Assembly: GCF_041146795.1 (NCBI RefSeq)
Contig: NC_135176.1
Location: 28,095,786-28,159,785 of the forward strand
DNA length: 64,000 bases
Reading direction: 5' to 3'
Origin: Maylandia zebra
Taxonomy: Eukaryota; Chordata; Actinopteri; Cichliformes; Cichlidae
The position numbers and the translations under genes were made by a program. A model generated the notes under the pieces. It was not told the DNA's origin. It ran no database searches and saw only the letters and a list, made by a program, of their open reading frames with translations. Of this stretch, positions 50,501-61,291 are shown in pieces; the first letter of the stretch is position 1; every line of letters begins with the position of its first letter.

Positions 50501-53500
50501 ATCTGATGCTTTTGAACTGTGGGAGGAAACAGAATGAGCAACTTGCACTCCGACACCTTAGTCAGTCTACTCGCTATGTGATCAGTGCCAACCACTGAGC
50601 AAGTGTGCTTCCTTTTAATTAACTATTTAAGAACTAATTAATTAGTGAAGCTGATGGAGCTGCCTTTCATTTAGGACCTATTTCTGCGTTTTAATTACAG
50701 CTGTGATTTAATTTCGCCACCTTCAGTTTCCAACAAAACTGAGAGCAGAGCTACATGTTCATAATTTGAAACTATCTGTTGGCTCTCCTGAAAAACATTG
50801 TCAGTGAAGTTTTCATTTCATCACCTATGACTATGGAGGGCCAGGAGAGTCACGCCTAATCCTCCACACAAGCCCTTTTGTTTGTAAAATAAAAGAATAT
50901 ACTATGAAATTAATCAATTTCCTGGGAAGCTTTTTTTTTTTTTTTAGAAATTACTATACAATAAATTTGGATTGGTACTGAAATATGCCACAAGGACGGA
51001 CAAATTGGACATCCTTGTGACATCTGGATTATTGTCATTGTCAGCATGGCTTACAGCACCTTTAATCTCTTTTAAAACAAATAAAAGCAGCTGCAAAAGG
51101 GGACCCCAGCAGCTTTAGTAACACATCACAGACAAACAGTCTTTACCTACTCAACCTGTTATCTAAACCCCACATCAGGTTTTTTCACAATCTTGCCAAT
51201 CAAAGGCAGTGGCATTTCATCAGGGCAAGCAAAACAGGCCCTGCTTGCCCTTCCATAAAGCTGCTATTTGCATTGTCGTTTGTATTACTGTCATCTTGTA
51301 GCTATTGTCCCTGGAAGCCCAGACAGTGGGGATGGAGTGTGTGTGTGTTTTGTGTGCATATAGACCAAAACCTTTTATTCTGCAAATTCTTTATTTGGAC
51401 GCAGCCTCAAGTGGCCATAAAAGGAACTGCAGTGTTTAATACTTTGCGGTGGATTCATTTTTCAGCCCGTGGTTGGCACACTGCTGGAATGAATGGCAGC
51501 GTAGGTTATCTACATTTATCAATTACTTGTTCATCATAACACTGCTAAAAGGCAGACACTTTCCAAGGTAACCATGGTTACCATGCTCACCATGTTATTC
51601 CACTGTTTCAGTATGCAAACACAAAGCTAAAGCCATGGGAAACATCCACTTTTTGTCTGCATTTAAACTTGATGGTGGTGCTACATGAAAGTTAGGAGAT
51701 CAAAAGGGGAATTGAATCTCTAAACCAGGAGAAAACTTCATAGTGAACCTCGTGAAGCAGTCAGGGACCGCTAAAATTCAGGATTTCACTTCAGGGGACT
51801 TGAATTTATGTATAACTATTAGCGCCCCCCCTGCAAGTCATCAACCTAATTATTTCAGTCTGGACCAAAAATGCTGGATCAGCCAGCAAACATACCGATC
51901 CCCAGAGTGAGAGTGGCTAATGTGCTAAAAATACTGATTAAACAAAGTTTAAATATGACCTAAGTGACACTCTCTCCAAAAAAAGATGCAGGAGTCATGA
52001 GTGGAGCAGCTGCTTCTGCTTTAGAAGCTGTCCTCGAGGGCTGGTGTGCTAAATCCAGATGTCACAACTGCAGTGAAGAGATTGTGATATCTCAGTGTCA
52101 GGTGGAGGAAAATGATGCACAGAGCTTTTATGCTATCATTCCTAAAATTATGCCTTCACCAAACAAATTCAACAGGGATGTTGCTCACTGTGTTTCAGCA
52201 AATCAGATGTGCAGACAGCCTCTCTCAGTCGACCAGCTGTACTGCCAGCAAAAATATTCATCACATACATGTTTCAGCAGCTCCTCAACTGAACAGAGAG
52301 GCTGTGTATGGCCTAATGTATTTGATGTAAATAATTTATGACTTTCCTCAGCTTTGCCATAAAGACTGATTTAAAAGCGAACTATAATGCATCATTGTTT
52401 GGTTTGAGGCATTAGTTTATTCGTTTTTTTGCCCGGCAGTTAACAGAAAGATTTATGAATGCCCGTATTTCCTCTCCCAGGTGGACCAGTGATATAAACC
52501 AGTGACCTTTCAGTCACACACCTGCTGGCACTAAGATAGGTGCCTTTATTCTTTTGAACTAATGGGGAGCAGAGTCTCTCATTTTATAGATTGCCTTCCC
52601 TGCAAAGGAATTACGCTTAGATCTTCATGGTCATCAGGGCGAGATTGAAACTGCTCAGTGAGGTGAATTTAGTTTTAAAATAAAACTTAAAAATTTAGTA
52701 GCTGTTTGATTTGGAGACACTTAACAACAGCTTCTGCAAATGCAGACGGTTAAAGCTTTTCTGAGTCAATTATCCAGGTCCTATAATACATCCATGTGCT
52801 CCCTCTGGAGGACTTCACCCAGGAACACAATGGGTTCATATGTGGTTTTGGCTTATCACACTGGAACCGTTTCTAAAGCAAAATGTTTAGTCTAACAGGT
52901 CCCTGTATGTTGTTTTTGCATCCAACTTCCTTCCCGCCTCAGCTGCTCTGCTCAGTATGACGTTATTTCCGTAAAAAAACTAAAACGAGGGCTGAAGGTA
53001 CAGCTGCTTCTGAAACATGGTGTGGTGCATTTGGTGGAACTTTAAACTTTACGGGCAGTTTGAATGTTTTTGCAGACCTTGCAAATTTTTGTAACCTGGT
53101 GTCGAAAAAGCACCGAGTGGGAGGTCGCTGCAACTGATGGAAAGATCAGACTTTGAAAAGTTTTCTGGGTTATGAAACCTGTTGTTTAGAAAAATATATT
53201 TTAATGAGTCGCACAGGTATTAATAGTTATTCTGCTGTGTGACCAACACCGCAGCTTTGGTTAGCAGGATCAGCTCTGAGCCTAGTTTAATCCCAGGATA
53301 CAAGCATTTCTTCTGAGACCATCCTCCTCCATTGTACTACAAGTTAAGGTGTAGATGTATTATCATCAACCAAAGTGGGTGCCTCAAATCTGCCTTCTTT
53401 TTAATGGCCACAAAGGGGGGACTCCTCTGGTTGCACAAAGACTGGTCCTGTATATATCTTTTGGGAAAACAGCCCTCAGCTCTAATCTCGCTCATTTTAG

Positions 53501-55364
53501 GTCAAAATAATTAAAACATTAAGCACATTTTATAAAATTTCAGACATGCCTTGGTTTGAAAACTCCAATATGGCGACAGCAAAATTGCTTGGATTAACCG
53601 ATGGGTTAATCCATAGCTATGTTCATTTTTTTATACTGTTCATTATGGTGATGTTAAGTGGCTATGTCAATACATACATCTAAGATGAACACGTGTGGAA
53701 TCCACTATCCTGGTATCTTACAAACCAGGTGCTTTTTAACCTGAACTATTACCTTGTACTGTTCTAAAACAGGATGTTTTGGTACCAAACCCTTAAGAGA
53801 GAGAAAGTGAAACCTGATGTTTATATGGCATTTCAAACTAACTGTTTAGCGGGAGAATTGTTCTTTTCACTTAAAAACAGTTTGGCTTTTATTACCTCAG
53901 GACCCTTCAACTGTGGCCACGTGTGGGGTTCTGACCTACATGTTGGGAACCACTGTCACTCTACTACTTCCCAGTTGGGTTTTTGTTTCGTTTATTTTTA
54001 GTCATTTTTTGAATGTTTTTCCCGTTTCCTCTGTGCAGCTCTGAGGTATACTTGACTTCTCCTGTGTGCTTGTAACCTACTTAACTTTCTGTGAACAACT
54101 CAAAGTAAGTACTCACTTCCAACTGTAAGAAAGAGTCTGGATTTCAAGTTTCCGCATCCATGCAAGAAATTTCTGTTTAACATAACTTTGAAACGTCACA
54201 GCTCCATCCATCACGCAGGGGACTGAAACGTTTCCATCTTTGACAAGCTGCTGCGACTTGAAAGCTTCCAGAGAGGCTGGAAAATATAAAATTGTGTCTT
54301 TAGATCGTTCGGCTCAATTATTTTGGGTTGGAAAGTAGCTGTCACAGCAAATTAAAGCCATGTGGTGTGCTCCACAAAACCTGCTCTGGAGATTTTACGA
54401 AGCAAGCTCGGACTCAAATGACAAAACGTATTTACAGAAATGGCACAGCTTTTCTCCCAGACTCGGGACTTTTAATGGCATGTTGCCCTTTACCATGAAT
54501 ATAATGATTCAGTATCTGAATCATCATCTGTTTCCCTGCTGTGGGAGTTGACATGCTTTGTTGTGTATTCCCACAGTTTAAATATGAGGCTTCTGCTGTC
54601 ATTTTATTTTGAAAAGTAAAAGACCCTCAGAAATCACTCAAAGGATGAAGTTATTTTTAAAGCACACTCTTATTGTTTCTCCTCAGTAAGGTGACATTCA
54701 CAGCTTTCAGCTCTTTGAGTGCTTCTGACAGCCACGTGGATCCAGTCACACATACTGTACTGTACCATAAGCTGATGCAGGCATGTAAATGACTCAACTT
54801 GGATATTATTAGCTCATCTTCACTCACTGTGGCGCTGATCAGCTTTGACGTCACTCATAATCATCTGGTGCAAGCGCCTGCAGCCACAGCTCCTCCACCG
54901 CGGATGCTGCGATGCAAATCATCTGAAATGTTTTGAGGCCGTTTGGCTCATAATTTAAATTATAAAGAGACATTCATTTATCTGTTTTATTACTCTCTTT
55001 TTTTGTTGTTTTTTTTGGGAAAGGCTGCTGGGATGAGTCCGAGTTAGAAAAGAGACACACAATAACCAAACAAACAAAAAGCACGGGCTCAGAAACAACA
55101 AAACAAGCACTTTACATCGTTTTTGAGGATTCTCCAAACACATTAAGCAGCCAGTCTTACACAAATCATCAGCATGAATAAAATCCCAGTGAATTTGGAG
55201 GGTTGAGGGGATTCAGACAGAGAGGGGAAAAAAAAGAAAAAAAAAAGGGGGGGGGGGGCTCTAAGCCTCTGAAGCCCCAGAATCTTACTGCAACTATGGG
55301 ATGTGCTTGGAGGTGATTTGGTATCGTTGCTCTGGTTATGGATGGGGGGAGGGATCTGGTAAAG

Positions 55365-55834
55365 CAGTGGTTCTCAAACTTTTTATGGCATGCCCATCTT
55401 AAAAATGCCCACGGCCCCATGTCACAAGCTACAGCGGACAACTTCAAATGTTGAGTTTTTCACCCTTTAAAAGTGAAAAATATTAATTGTTGGTGTTTTG
55501 TATTATGTAATTTGTCGGTAGAATCACACTGGGGGAAAAAAAATTAAAGGTGAAAGTCTACAGAAATGTAAAAAAAACAAAAAACAAAACAAAAAATGTG
55601 AAAGTTTGTATTCTGAAACAACAGAAAACATGAAAAACTGCAATTAGAAACATAAAAATAAGAAACGCCCCCCAAACCAAAATTATGTGTGTCCAGAAAC
55701 TCAAGTAGAAATCTGAATATCAGAATAAACTCTATACTACTATACTTCTATTTTCTCTACAAAAATCATCCTGATTTAGTTTCATTCCATACGTCCCCTC
55801 TGGACATCCACGCCCCACAGCTTGAGAACCACTG
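55365..55834. mobile_element. Short hAT-like MITE
   Basis: Begins CAGTGGTTCTCAAACTTTTT and ends AGCTTGAGAACCACTG, the inverted termini of a widespread Charlie-type hAT group. It is 470 bp and non-coding. The flanking octamers (TGGTAAAG and CCATAGAA) do not match, so no intact target duplication is seen; the copy is probably old. Confidence 0.75.
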
Positions 55835-56458
55835 CCATAGAAAGGGACCCTTGGGTCCATCTGTGCTAAAGCTCAACAAGCAGCACCACTTTGCCCTGCC
55901 CCCCAAAAAAGACCCTGAGTGGACACACAACTGCATGTTTGTTGAAGCCAGCGCCCAGTTACATCAGCAGTTTATGCTCAGATGTTTTTCAGATGTTAAT
56001 TTTCTGTAAATGTTGCAGCTAAAGGAAGGTTTCAACAATTCAGGCTTTTTCCATATTCTTAGTTCTGCATCTCCTTTACACTGATCATAGAGACATTTGA
56101 TTAATATCTCAACTTGAAACGAAAGCATATCAGCATATTAAAAAGTAATTAAAAAAGTTTCTAATTATTAAGGAATTTGTGATTTATTATTTTTATTTGT
56201 GCACATTAACAGGATACTTTGTCATTTAAGTTGGTGTGGCCCAAGGCATGAAGTCACATGTGGAAAAAAAATAAAAAAGAAGTAATGGAAAGACGAGGTG
56301 CGATTCATCCAATCAACAATCAAAACAGAATCCTGGTTTTAGGTGGGTCCATCTTTTAAACATTTATGTTTTTCTGTTTTCAGATCGTTCTGGATGTTTG
56401 AACACCTGAACACAGACTTTAAAATAAAAATCTGAGTTATTCCCACGATTTTTATCTT

Positions 56459-56482
56459 TCAACAACAACAACAACAACAACA
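56459..56482. repeat. (CAA)n microsatellite
   Basis: About seven CAA units in the intergenic region. A similar short tract occurs near 58547-58562. Confidence 0.85.
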
Positions 56483-58911
56483 AAATAAGACCCGTGAACA
56501 CGTGAGGTTAAAACAGAGTGACTGCTCGTGTTTTTCTCCGACTTCTCGTCTGTTGTATTTACTTTATTGTTTTCCCAACAATAAATAAAAACACAAACAG
56601 CATAAAAAACAAACAGAAACACAGACACATGGAAACAACAAACAGACACACATTAGTTCATAAAAGGCAAACATTAAAATGAAAAGGCAGGTTCATTTAG
56701 ATCAGATGTAATGCGCCATCTGCAAGTTGCCTTTTAATAGCAGGAATACAAAAGCAAACCTTTTAAACCATTTAAAAAAAAATACTAAGATCTCAGGATA
56801 CAAAAGGTGTTTGCACTCTTAAATCAATGACTGGTATTTTTTACCCAGACATTTTGAGTCTAATGGTGTGTTCAGAGTAAGTGCAAAGCGAGGTTTTGCC
56901 TCATGAATGAAGTCACTTTAGCACTTTTTATTATTTTTTTTATGTGGACAATGTGGCCACTAGCAGCAAGCAAGACAACTACTTTTATCCAGACTGCAGC
57001 AGATACAGATCCCTCCCTTTTTTCTGTATATATAAAGAGAATCTCCAGATGCTCACAAACGATTAGATTTTCCTCCTTTTCTGATCACTTGTGGCATCAG
57101 GAGAGCACATGGGAGGGGTCGAACAAATAGGGTTAAAATTTGCTTTAATGGACAGTGTTTAAGATTACAGTCCTCATCTTTGAGGGTTAAAGTACCGCAG
57201 AACTGATGCTGGCTCACTTGTTTACACTTTCGCCATCATAAAGATCTGCTAAGTTTTAAGGGGCCTTCAAACAGGAAGGGCTGCTTGCAAGGGTGCGGTC
57301 CAGGCTCCGGTTGCATGTACCACCTCCTCATGTCAACCAACAGTATCCTTTACTCTTATTAGTACTTGCTTCAATTTGCCTTGACTGCAAAGCCTAGAAA
57401 AGCTTTGATCTGGTATCTCTAAGTTTAAGTGGCTTTTTATGATTTCTGGTCGCAGTGACGTTGCTGCTAGTCGCTTCCTGGGTGGACGCCCCTCGAGAAC
57501 CAGCGGGCAAATCCTGTTGTACAGCAAGGGTGGCGACGCTTACACATCTAGTTGATTAATCGCTAGCAGGCCCGTTACAAACATACAAGAACGTATTTTC
57601 GCCTCTCTGAGCGCTACAGGGTGCAAACTTTGCTTTGCGTTTACCCCAAACACACCACAACATTCCTGCTTCTCTGTAGTGAGATAAAACCGTTTTCAGA
57701 TCTTAGGAGTCGACTTTTTTGAACTGAATGCTAGCGGACAGAAATGATGTGCAAAAAAACAAAAAATAATGTAAAAGATGTAAAAAACAAAAACAAAACA
57801 CACAACCTTTAACCCTCAAGCAACCAAGCTCTTAACTACATGGGAACACATTTTGTACGGCTCTGTCCAAGTTTGTGGGGTTTTCTTGACCTGTGATGAA
57901 ATTTTCTAATAATTAATAATAATTATGGTTTTAAATCACTTTTATCCACTTACAAAAATGCAAGTCACTAGTAGTAGCCACAACAAAAAGAGAGGAAGAA
58001 AAAAAAATGTGGAGATTAAAAGTGAAAAATTCTAACAAATAACATTGCAAAACAGAACTCTACATCATCTTTGCAGCACCAGTTCCAATAAAGAACAATG
58101 AAAAGTTGCAGAAGTAGATGGACGAACTTGTTTTCCCACACATGTATAAATACACAGCACTCGGTCACTTGAAGGTTAAAGAACTCAGAGCCTTGGAATC
58201 CATTCACACTTCTAGTGCAAAGTGTATATAACGACTCTTCCCATACTGTGACACGCTGCATGTAACTGGGCGCCGGGCTGTAAAAAGGCATTTTCATGTA
58301 CTTCGTCAGGCTTTAGTAAGCACGTACTTATGAGTTATTCATCAGCGAAATGTATGTTGAAGAGCAGAGTCATTACAACTACAATGCAAAGCTTTTCCCT
58401 CCTTTAAAAATGATGCAAAATGGCGTGATGAGAAAATGAAGAAGGAAACCTCCTCTCATTTTACTGAGGGCTCGCATTCTCATAGAGATCAAGTCTGCCT
58501 CACTCTGCAGCTCAGTTTGACGGAGAGAGAGGAAAAAAAAAACAAAACAACAACAACAACAAAAATGAAAACAGCGGGCTGCTTTGAAAAGGAGAAGCAG
58601 CTCCTCATTTAGCACGGTAAACAAGAAGCTTTGAAGTCAGCCATTTAAAATAGGATTTACATGAATAAATAAATCGCTCACTGATGTGAGGCAGAAGGCT
58701 TTGGGTAATCGTCTGTGATTCTAACACACATGACACTGCAAATAACACTGCGAGGTTCAAGTCTGGGAATTATTAATAAATACCACCTGCTCCGGTCTGC
58801 GCTGCGCCTTTGTTCAAACTTTGCTCGGCGGTCGCGAAGAATGAAAGTCGCTTTATTCGATGAGGCGACGGATGACGAGAGTTTATATTAAACGCCATTT
58901 TATTGATGTCA

Positions 58912-59061
58912 TCGTTCACGTCGGTGACGGAGCGTCTCCGTCTGTCCTCGGCTGTACAAATTAACGACGACATACTCGTCCGTCTCGCCCGGCTTGTAGA
59001 TGTGCGTTGCAACTCTGTGCTTCACCTCGATCTCTTTGAAATATATTAAAATAACAGTTAA
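58912..59061 (-). other. Exon-like GC-rich open segment, unidentified
   Basis: On the minus strand, ACTGTTATTTTAATATATTTCAAAG could act as an acceptor near 59038. It is followed by an open frame that includes EVKHRVATHIYKPGETDEYV and stops at 58909-58911. AATAAA-like signals lie just after the stop (about 58902 and 58856). CpG density is much higher than in the flanks. I do not recognise the protein, the acceptor is weak, and no upstream exon was found between it and vps37d. It may be a terminal exon, a CpG-rich regulatory island or chance. Confidence 0.25.
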
Positions 59062-59772
59062 AACTCTCACTAGGGACGGGGTTGGATAGCGTTTCAAGTG
59101 TCAGATCTCCAGTAACGAAAAGCTGCTGTTTTTAGTGGCAGCTTGATTAAATAAACATGAGCCGAGCAGCATAAAGTATGAAATATTAATTAAATGTATG
59201 TGACACATTTAATTAAAAGCTGCAGGCTACTGTACTTCACCAGCGACTCTAAAACGCTCGGGGTGATTTAACGAGGCAAAAAACAGCACCGACTCCACGC
59301 TGGAGCGTTGCAGAGGTGAGAGAACGGCCTGTCGTATAAATATGTTTGTTTATAAGCGAAATTCACGAGTGGCCCGGATCACTGGGGATAAAAACACTCA
59401 TCTGAGCTGAACTTGAACAAGTCCGGCAGGTAAATACGAGACTATAACAACATGATGCTAACACAGCTTTCATGAAACTGTACTGGACTGTATGCCTGTG
59501 TAGTTTTACTGGTGTTGTTTGCAAGCTTCAGCCCGAATCAGAGTTTAAAATATCGAATATCACACTTTAACTGGTGCCCGTGTTCTTCCTGCAGGTCTCT
59601 ATCCACGATCGCCCTCTGCTCTGCTGCTGGCTCTATTTTTCAGACATTTCTTTTACAGAAAGTTGAAAAGACGACATAATTTGCAGGCCAAGCAGGAAGT
59701 TCATGTCGCCGTATGTGCCTCAACAACCAAAAACGCCAGAAAAATAAGATTTGTAACAGAGAAAAGCTCATG

Positions 59773-59778
59773 TTTTAT
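59773..59778 (-). terminator. vps37d: Candidate poly-A signal for vps37d
   Basis: AATAAA on the minus strand (TTTATT on the plus strand) about 980 bp downstream of the vps37d stop codon. It is the first canonical signal I noticed; cleavage site evidence is lacking. Confidence 0.35.
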
Positions 59779-60754
59779 TGAGCAACATAATCTTAGGCTA
59801 TAAAAGATTTAACACCACGCTATCACCGCTAAAGCTCGCTGGGTGTTTGGTGCCCTTCCACAGAATCCACGAGTGGACTATTCACTGGCATCTTTTATGT
59901 TGTGGAACAAAACGAGGAGAAAGTGTAAAGCTCACGTAAAACACGCGCCTTAATTTGAGCTACAAAGAACCGGAAGTGCAAAGTCATTTCCAGGTTTAAG
60001 ACTCGTTGCTACGGCTGTGAAGGGGAGAAGCACCTATCATCCACCTTTCAACACAGCTTGTTGATGGCACAGTATTAATTTTTATAATTGTTTTAGGCTC
60101 GCCGATTTCAATCTAGCAATTTCTTGCAAACTTTTGCAGTTGCTCAAGTGACTTGGGTAGATCTCCAAGTCGTCAAGGCCTGTGAAAATTGTTATCCCAG
60201 CAGGTGGGAGAAAAACAAATATACCACCTAACACGCTTAAAAAAAACCCAGAAAACAAATTATTGTTAGTTTTTTCTTTAAAACAGAGTTAGGCTACTTA
60301 TGTCTCACAGGGTTAGAAAGTTTGGCACAAAAAAATCAAAGTACGAGAAGTTTTGGATAAGAACCTGAAAATGTTTGAGTGTGAAGCTAAACCTTTGAAC
60401 AAACGCCGAAGTTTTCATTTCAGCCCCCATCAAATCAAGTTTTCCTCCAGCTGAATCTGCAGCCGGCTCCTCTTTCTGCTTTTGTTGTTCTTTAATAAAA
60501 AAAGGCTTAATGAGAGATTTGTTTACCAGCTATCACAGCCCATCCCTAGCCCCCCCCTGCCTCGCTCCCTCTGCTCGCCTTCCCTCGATGTGTTACGTTT
60601 GAGTGTCATGGATGGAGAACAGAAACGGACGTCTGCAGCGCTGCCCGTCTCTCGATCAGTCTTTGCTTACATGATTGTGACAGCCACCGTTTGCTTCCAA
60701 CGTCTCGGAAGACCTCTCGGCTTTTCATCCTCCCCTTGCTCCTCCTCCTCCGGC

Positions 60755-61291
60755 TTATCGGTACGGCGGTTCGGGCTGTTGAGGGTTCGGCCTGTAAAGC
60801 TGCTGCACTCGCACGGGCCGCCCGTTAGCCGGCCAGCCTCCCGATAGCTGTCCGATAACCCTGAGGCCCACCGCGTGGCCGTGTCCTGGAAGTGGGGCGC
60901 TGGGGCTGAGGATGTGGGTCTGTCCCAGCTGGGGCTCAGTGGTGGGGGCGCTACTTTGAAGGCATGGCGCCGAGGCGGGCGGGGAAACAGGGTAATGAGG
61001 GAGTAGAATGGCAGGCGTGAGGCCATAGCGCACTTGGAACACTCTAAGAGGTCCCTGCGCTAAAAAGCCGTTCGGCCGCTGAGGCTCCTGCAGCTTTTCC
61101 GAGTCCTTTACCTCTGGGGCTTTGCACTCCTCCGCTCTCTTGGTTTTCCCCTGCTGCTTCCTGGCCTGAGCGAGCTCTTGCATCTTCTCTGCCTGAGCCC
61201 TGCGGATGTGATACGTCTTCCTGGAGCTTTGAAAGGAGTCCAAGAACTCGTCCAGGCTTACGTTTCCCCCCATGAACTTCTCCAGGAGCTC
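60755..61291 (-). CDS. vps37d: vps37d, last coding exon: ESCRT-I subunit VPS37D (partial)
   Basis: Encodes the last 178 residues; acceptor CTGCTTCACAG, stop TAA. VPS37 proteins pair with TSG101, VPS28 and MVB12/UBAP1 in ESCRT-I, which sorts ubiquitinated cargo into multivesicular bodies. The exon begins ELLEKFMGGNVSLDEFLDSF and continues SSRKTYHIRRAQAEKMQEL, the end of the Mod(r) domain (helical, charged). A Pro/Gln-rich tail follows and ends QQPEPPYR. The RRxQAEKxQEL motif and the QPEPPxR end match VPS37D rather than VPS37A, B or C as I remember them. Earlier exons (N-terminal helices) are not in the remaining 2.7 kb and must lie off the right edge. The exon is clearly GC-richer than its surroundings. 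Confidence 0.86.
   Translation of the reverse strand, partial: ELLEKFMGGNVSLDEFLDSFQSSRKTYHIRRAQAEKMQELAQARKQQGKTKRAEECKAPEVKDSEKLQEPQRPNGFLAQGPLRVFQVRYGLTPAILLPHYPVSPPASAPCLQSSAPTTEPQLGQTHILSPSAPLPGHGHAVGLRVIGQLSGGWPANGRPVRVQQLYRPNPQQPEPPYR

Larger units (their letters stand above)
46798..60754. other. Long intergenic region
   Basis: 14 kb with no recognised protein gene. It contains LINE debris (47195-47545), a small hAT-like element (55365-55834), homopolymer and CAA tracts, the likely vps37d 3' UTR at its right end, and a GC-rich island at 58750-59060. About 48-55 kb shows nothing recognisable; open frames there have no splice context or known motifs. Confidence 0.6.

Noticed and set aside
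51964..52341. 125-codon plus-strand open frame in intergenic DNA
   Set aside because: No recognisable motif, no splice or promoter context, an unrelated overlapping frame is also open, and composition is ordinary for the region. Treated as chance.
60482..60847. 121-codon plus-strand frame near vps37d
   Set aside because: Largely antisense to the vps37d terminal exon and its 3' UTR; no domain was recognised.
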